From MED-G78 sp964546275 (GTDB lineage Bacteria; Pseudomonadota; Gammaproteobacteria; Magnimaribacterales; D2472), in assembly GCA_964546275.1 (NCBI GenBank), contig CAZJJG010000001.1, positions 1-64,000 on the forward strand: 64,000 nucleotides of DNA. Reading direction: 5' to 3'. Shown one piece after another: positions 59,782 through 64,000 of the stretch. Each line of letters opens with the position of its first letter. The stretch's first letter is position 1. The translations under genes and the position numbers were made by a program. The notes beneath the pieces were generated by a model that was given only the letters and a program-made list of their open reading frames with translations, made no database searches and was not told the DNA's origin.

Positions 59782-62526
59782 ATGAATTTACTAACTATAA
59801 GAAATACATTCTTAATTTTAATAACAATTGCATCTGCTAATACTTTTAGTAATTCAATGTATGGAAGTGCTGAGCTTGAAATACCAGATATAGAGTTTGA
59901 CACATTTACTTTAGATAACGGTTTAACTGTTGTCGTTCATGAAGATAGAAAGGTCCCAATGGTAGCTATAAATGTTTGGTATCACGTAGGTTCCAAGAAT
60001 GAAAAAGTAGGAAAAACCGGCTTTGCTCACTTATTTGAACACCTAATGTTTAATGGAACTGAAAATTATAATGCTGAATATTTCGAACCATTTGAAAAAA
60101 TTGGGGCTACAGATCAAAACGGTACAACCAATAACGATAGAACAAATTATTTCCAAAATGTCCCTACGAACGCTCTAGATCTAGGTTTATGGATGGAATC
60201 AGAGCGAATGGGACACATACTTAATGTTATTGATGAAGACAAGCTAAATGAACAAAGAGGCGTTGTTCAAAATGAAAAAAGGCAGGGTGAAAACCAGCCT
60301 TATGGGCAAGTATGGAATGCAATTGGTAAAGGGGTTTTTCCTAAAGGACATCCTTATTCATGGTCAGTGATTGGTTCTATGGAAGATCTAAATGCAGCAA
60401 CATTAGATGATGTTAAAGATTGGTTCAATACATATTATGGACCTACAAATGCTGTTATTGCTTTAGCTGGAGATATTGATTTAGAAACAGCTAAATTAAA
60501 AGTAAAAGAATATTTCGGAGATATACCAGCTGGGCCACCACTATCAAAACCAAAAAAATGGGTTGCTAAAAGAACTGAACAAACTCGTGAAGTTATGGAA
60601 GATAAAGTTCCTCAAACTAGAATATATAAAGTATGGAACGTAGCAGAAGATGGAACTGATGATGCTATGGCTCTTGAGCTAACTGCATCAACACTTGCAG
60701 GTGGAAAAAATAGTCCTCTATATCAAGAGTTAGTTTATAAAACTGGTTTAGCAACATCAGCGTCAGCATTTTATTATGGAAGAGAGATTGCTGGTTTATT
60801 TATAATCACGGCAACTGTTGCAAAGGATAAAGATCCTAAAGAAGTCGAGCGAGTTATGGATGAGACTTTAGCTAAATATTTAAAAAAGGGACCAAATGCT
60901 AAGCTATTAAAAAATACAAAAACATCAACCATATCTGGACTTACTTATGGTCAACAAAGGATTGGTGGGTTTGGTGGAAAGTCAGATATTTTAGCTACTT
61001 ATCAAACTCTGTATGGAGACCCTGGTGCTTATAAAGAACAATTAGAAACTTATTTTAATACATCTGCTAAAACTATTAAATCAGTAGCAAATAAATGGTT
61101 AACTACTGGTGATTTTGTATTATCTATTGTCCCAGCAGCCAAAACATCAGTTGTTAAAACTAGTGTGGATAGAACCAAAGGTATTCCCTACCCTACAGAA
61201 AAACTATCTTATTCATTTCCAGAAATAAAAAGTATTACTTTAGATAATGGTTCTAATCTTGTTCTGGCTGAAAGAAATGACCTGCCTTTAGTTGAACTTC
61301 AAATAGTATTTGATAGAGGTTATGCTGTTGAAACTCAAAGCAAGTTGGGACTTGTGAACTTTACAATGAGTATGGTTGATGAAGGAACTAGTAAATACTC
61401 ATCGCTTGAGTATGCAGATGCACAAGACGCACTTGGTTCAAGTGTAGGATTTGGTTCTTCTATTGATACAACTTATGCTTCTATGTCTTCTCTCAAAGTT
61501 AATCTTGAAAAAACAATCGATCTACTTAAGGAGGGTTTAGAAAATCCAACATTTCCTCAGGATGAGCTAGATAGAGTTAAAAAACGTTGGTTATCAAGTA
61601 TTGATCAAGAGCTTAATAGCCCCGGTTCTATGGCTGGCAGAGTTATTAGACCTCTGGTCTATGGAGATGGTCATCCTTATGCCAAGGCATCAAGTTCTGG
61701 AACAAAAGAAACAGTAGAAACATTTACTAGAGACGATTTGGTAGACATGTACTCTGTTTTAACTAATCCATCAGGAGCAACTTTTATAGTTACTGGAGAT
61801 ATTAGTCTTGAAGAAGCTGCAGAGCTTTTAAATAGAAAATTTGCTAATTGGTCAGGCGATGATTCAAGTGCTAGCGTTGATTTATATACTGTTGAAGATC
61901 AAACAAAACCTCGGGTCTTCTTAATAGATAAGCCCGGAGCTATTCAGTCATATATATTAGCAGCTCAATTATTACCACCTACAAACTCAGGTGAAGATAT
62001 ATTAATTGACTATATGAATTATGCTATTGCTGGCAGCTTTACTTCTAGATTAAATATGAATTTAAGAGAAGATAAAAGTTGGTCTTATGGAGCAAGAGCT
62101 TCAACAGGCTACAGCAAAGGTCAAAGACTTATGAGAATGACTGCTCCAGTTCAAACAGATCAAACTGCTCCTGCTATTCTTGAAGTGCTTCGTGAATATA
62201 ATGAATATCTTAGCTCGTCTCCTGTAACAGAAGCAGAGTTATCAAAAACTAAAAATGCTCGTACTCTTAGATTACCTGGTCAATATGAAACATTGGGTGC
62301 CCTGCTAAGCGGGATAGAGGATATAGTTAAATATGATAGAGATTTTGATTATCTAGATACGATTGCTGATACTAGGAATGCAATTAAGCTTGAAGAAGTT
62401 AGAGCTACAACTCAAAAGTATCTTGATACTAATAAGTGGACATGGGTAATTGTTGGAGATTTAGAAAAAATAGAAACTCCAATAAGAGCTCTTAATATTG
62501 GTGATGTAGAAATCATTACTAACTAG
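59782..62526 (+). CDS. M16-family zinc peptidase, two-domain (pitrilysin-like)
   Basis: Signal peptide (about 1-21), then a zinc-binding domain with inverse motif HLFEH (H83, E86, H87) and the third ligand Glu region RGVVQNEKRQG. A second M16 repeat from about residue 480 (KSITLDNGSNLVLAERND) lacks the motif, as usual. The full length of 914 residues gives four M16 domains. It degrades peptides in the periplasm. Ribosome site GAGGAG before the ATG; P450 follows 6 bases downstream. Confidence 0.9.
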   Translation: MNLLTIRNTFLILITIASANTFSNSMYGSAELEIPDIEFDTFTLDNGLTVVVHEDRKVPMVAINVWYHVGSKNEKVGKTGFAHLFEHLMFNGTENYNAEYFEPFEKIGATDQNGTTNNDRTNYFQNVPTNALDLGLWMESERMGHILNVIDEDKLNEQRGVVQNEKRQGENQPYGQVWNAIGKGVFPKGHPYSWSVIGSMEDLNAATLDDVKDWFNTYYGPTNAVIALAGDIDLETAKLKVKEYFGDIPAGPPLSKPKKWVAKRTEQTREVMEDKVPQTRIYKVWNVAEDGTDDAMALELTASTLAGGKNSPLYQELVYKTGLATSASAFYYGREIAGLFIITATVAKDKDPKEVERVMDETLAKYLKKGPNAKLLKNTKTSTISGLTYGQQRIGGFGGKSDILATYQTLYGDPGAYKEQLETYFNTSAKTIKSVANKWLTTGDFVLSIVPAAKTSVVKTSVDRTKGIPYPTEKLSYSFPEIKSITLDNGSNLVLAERNDLPLVELQIVFDRGYAVETQSKLGLVNFTMSMVDEGTSKYSSLEYADAQDALGSSVGFGSSIDTTYASMSSLKVNLEKTIDLLKEGLENPTFPQDELDRVKKRWLSSIDQELNSPGSMAGRVIRPLVYGDGHPYAKASSSGTKETVETFTRDDLVDMYSVLTNPSGATFIVTGDISLEEAAELLNRKFANWSGDDSSASVDLYTVEDQTKPRVFLIDKPGAIQSYILAAQLLPPTNSGEDILIDYMNYAIAGSFTSRLNMNLREDKSWSYGARASTGYSKGQRLMRMTAPVQTDQTAPAILEVLREYNEYLSSSPVTEAELSKTKNARTLRLPGQYETLGALLSGIEDIVKYDRDFDYLDTIADTRNAIKLEEVRATTQKYLDTNKWTWVIVGDLEKIETPIRALNIGDVEIITN

Positions 62527-62532
62527 ATATAA

Positions 62533-63891
62533 ATGTCTTACCCACCAATAAGTGAAACTGCTCTTAATACTAAAATTAAGAGCAATGCGTATGAGCCATT
62601 TTATAAACACGCAAGCTCAGTTAATTTATACGACATCCATCAGTTCACAAATGGTCAGCCTTTTGATGCTTATGATGAATTGAGAGCTAAGAGTCCAGTG
62701 TATTTTCAAGACCCACCTGAGTGGGATATAGAGCCAGGTTCATGGATGTTAACTTCATATGAGGATATTATTCATGTATCTTCTAACCCGCTTATATACT
62801 CATCTCAAGCAGCAACTGGTAACTTAATGACGCTTGGTGATCCAGAAACTAGGCATCCAAAGTTATGGCAAACCTCTATTGATCATATGCTTAACCTAGA
62901 TGGATCTTTCCATCTTAATTTACGTAAAGAACATATGCCCTTTTTTAAACCTGGTTATGTTGATGATCTTCATAAGAAAGTTGAAATTAAAGTTGAAACA
63001 CTTTTAGATGCAATTGCTAAATTAGGACAATGTAATTTAGTTAAAGATGTTTCTCAGCAACTACCTATTTTTACTCTTTCAGAAATTTTAGGTATACCAG
63101 AAGAAGATCGTCATAAATTAGCAACGTGGATGGAATTCTTAGAGTTAGCTCAATACTACGCTGCAGAAAACTTTAAACAAACATCTGGAAAAACTGAAGA
63201 AATGGAAGTTGATACTTCAATGATAGAGTTATTTCAAACCATGATAGATGAGATGTTTGATTACGGTAAACACATACTTCAAGCAAAAAGAGCTAATCCT
63301 GAAAATGATCTTTTATCTGCTATAGCAAATGCTGAATTAGATGGAGCTAAACTAAGCCAAGAATACTTAGACGGATCATGGCTTTTAATAATATTTGCAG
63401 GTAATGACACCACACGTAACTCTATAAGTGGAGCTATAAAATTACTTACTGAGTTTCCTGATCAAAAAAATAAGCTTATTAATAATTTAGAACTTTTACC
63501 CAACTTTGCTCAAGAAACTATACGAATGGTATCACCAGTAATTCATATGAGAAGAACAACAACTTGTGATACAACTATAGGTAACCAAAAACTTGGAGCT
63601 GGTGAAAAAGTAATTATGTGGTACGGAGCAGCTAATAGAGATCCAACTGTATTTGATAGACCTCATGAGTTTGATATAGAGCGTGAAAATGCAATTAAAC
63701 ATTTATCGTTTGGAATGGGTAGACATACTTGTATAGGAAAACCAGTAGCTCTAATGCAGTTAAAAGAAGTCTATAAGCAAATTTTAACTAGATTTCCTGA
63801 TATGACTATGGATGGGGATTGGAAGGTAGCACCGAATAACTTTGTTCATGCAATTCAAGAAATGCCAGTGAGTTTTACTCCAGAGAAATAA
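62533..63891 (+). CDS. Cytochrome P450
   Basis: A 452-residue P450: I-helix oxygen-binding motif FAGNDTTRNSISG (about residues 289-301), K-helix ETIRM, and the haem loop LSFGMGRHTCIGKP with C400 as the axial thiolate. No membrane anchor, so a soluble bacterial type needing ferredoxin partners. The pattern (AAANRDP-like AANRDPTVFDRP) is general to bacterial P450s such as CYP125/153 relatives; the oxidised substrate (sterol, alkane or terpene type) cannot be told. The gene overlaps the end of a convergent gene by 17 bases. Confidence 0.93.
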   Translation: MSYPPISETALNTKIKSNAYEPFYKHASSVNLYDIHQFTNGQPFDAYDELRAKSPVYFQDPPEWDIEPGSWMLTSYEDIIHVSSNPLIYSSQAATGNLMTLGDPETRHPKLWQTSIDHMLNLDGSFHLNLRKEHMPFFKPGYVDDLHKKVEIKVETLLDAIAKLGQCNLVKDVSQQLPIFTLSEILGIPEEDRHKLATWMEFLELAQYYAAENFKQTSGKTEEMEVDTSMIELFQTMIDEMFDYGKHILQAKRANPENDLLSAIANAELDGAKLSQEYLDGSWLLIIFAGNDTTRNSISGAIKLLTEFPDQKNKLINNLELLPNFAQETIRMVSPVIHMRRTTTCDTTIGNQKLGAGEKVIMWYGAANRDPTVFDRPHEFDIERENAIKHLSFGMGRHTCIGKPVALMQLKEVYKQILTRFPDMTMDGDWKVAPNNFVHAIQEMPVSFTPEK

Positions 63892-64000
63892 TTTCACCAG
63901 GTTTAGGTGTTAAAAAAAGATTTTCTTTACCAATCCTCTTGAGCTCTCTTTCGAGTTGTTTTGGAGGATCTAATACTGGCTCATCAGTTAACATAAAAGT
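63875..64000 (-). CDS. Partial unknown gene, 3' end only
   Basis: Reading the minus strand from the right edge gives an open frame of 41 codons ending in TAA at 63875-63877, with C-terminal residues TPKPGEIISLE. It overlaps the P450 stop by 17 bases, as is common for convergent pairs in this genome. An internal ATG is present, but the real start must lie beyond the window. Too short to identify. Confidence 0.45.
   Translation of the reverse strand, partial: TFMLTDEPVLDPPKQLERELKRIGKENLFLTPKPGEIISLE

Noticed and set aside
1..64000. A mobile element, prophage or defence island
   Set aside because: No transposase, integrase, restriction-modification, toxin-antitoxin, phage structural gene or terminal repeat was found, and the tRNA-Arg 3' end is not repeated nearby as an attachment site would be.

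Overview
The window is AT-rich (roughly two thirds A+T by eye), densely coding on both strands, and bacterial. Its gene blocks are classical gammaproteobacterial ones: rne next to rluC, rpmF-fabD-fabG-acpP-fabF-mltG-tmk-holB, mrp opposite metG, rnt followed by a bacterioferritin and grxD, nhaB with dusA, and mlaA. Together with very short spacers, TonB-dependent uptake, secreted peptidases, a GH16 laminarinase-like enzyme and Na+-coupled carriers, this suggests a streamlined marine gammaproteobacterium of the SAR86 type. That assignment is an inference. There is no rRNA, CRISPR array, transposase, integrase or phage gene, and no convincing defence island. One tRNA gene (Arg, ACG) is present.

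Layout. 1-7.1 kb: truncated M64 peptidase, a biotin-independent-looking OadA/PycB carboxyltransferase, a secreted unknown, and a ZnuD-like TonB receptor with histidine/acid-rich loops beside a small putative zinc chaperone. 7.2-19.6 kb: a small membrane protein with a diverged copy 11 kb away, a double HCCA-isomerase-like protein, a TolB-like/TPR protein, cysteine synthase, amidohydrolase, PsiE, oligopeptidase B and a beta-hydroxyacid dehydrogenase. 19.7-25.3 kb: a compact histidine operon led by a TrpR-family regulator (YerC/HisR type), with hisD fused to the IGP-dehydratase part of hisB, and without hisC or histidinol phosphatase. 25.3-28.4 kb: glutaredoxin, alanine/Na+ symporter and laminarinase-like GH16. 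28.5-36.1 kb: SDR, then the fatty-acid/replication cluster and rluC. 36.3-43.1 kb: RNase E, NudC, NhaB, DusA, MlaA and Mrp. 43.2-48.3 kb: metG-FNR-RnfB-like-rnt, bacterioferritin under two Fur-like boxes, and GrxD. 48.3-52.8 kb: PdxJ, M20 amidohydrolase, CofE (F420 ligase), GPH transporter and Trm112-like. 52.8-64 kb: tRNA-Arg, small membrane proteins, YheS, an HI0933 flavoprotein, RhlE, M28 and M16 peptidases, cytochrome P450, and the 3' end of an unidentified gene.

How it fits together. Exported hydrolases (M64, M28, M16, oligopeptidase B, M20, amidohydrolase, GH16) plus Na+-coupled carriers (AGCS, GPH, NhaB) fit scavenging of peptides and algal polysaccharide. The items most worth a second look are the HisD-HisB fusion; the TrpR-like 18-bp palindrome in front of its regulator; the pair of small membrane paralogues; CofE in a gammaproteobacterium; RNase E without its zinc-link cysteines; metG without a conventional start codon in the right place; and the Fur-box pair placed upstream of the bacterioferritin promoter. 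No wholly new multi-gene system was identified with confidence.
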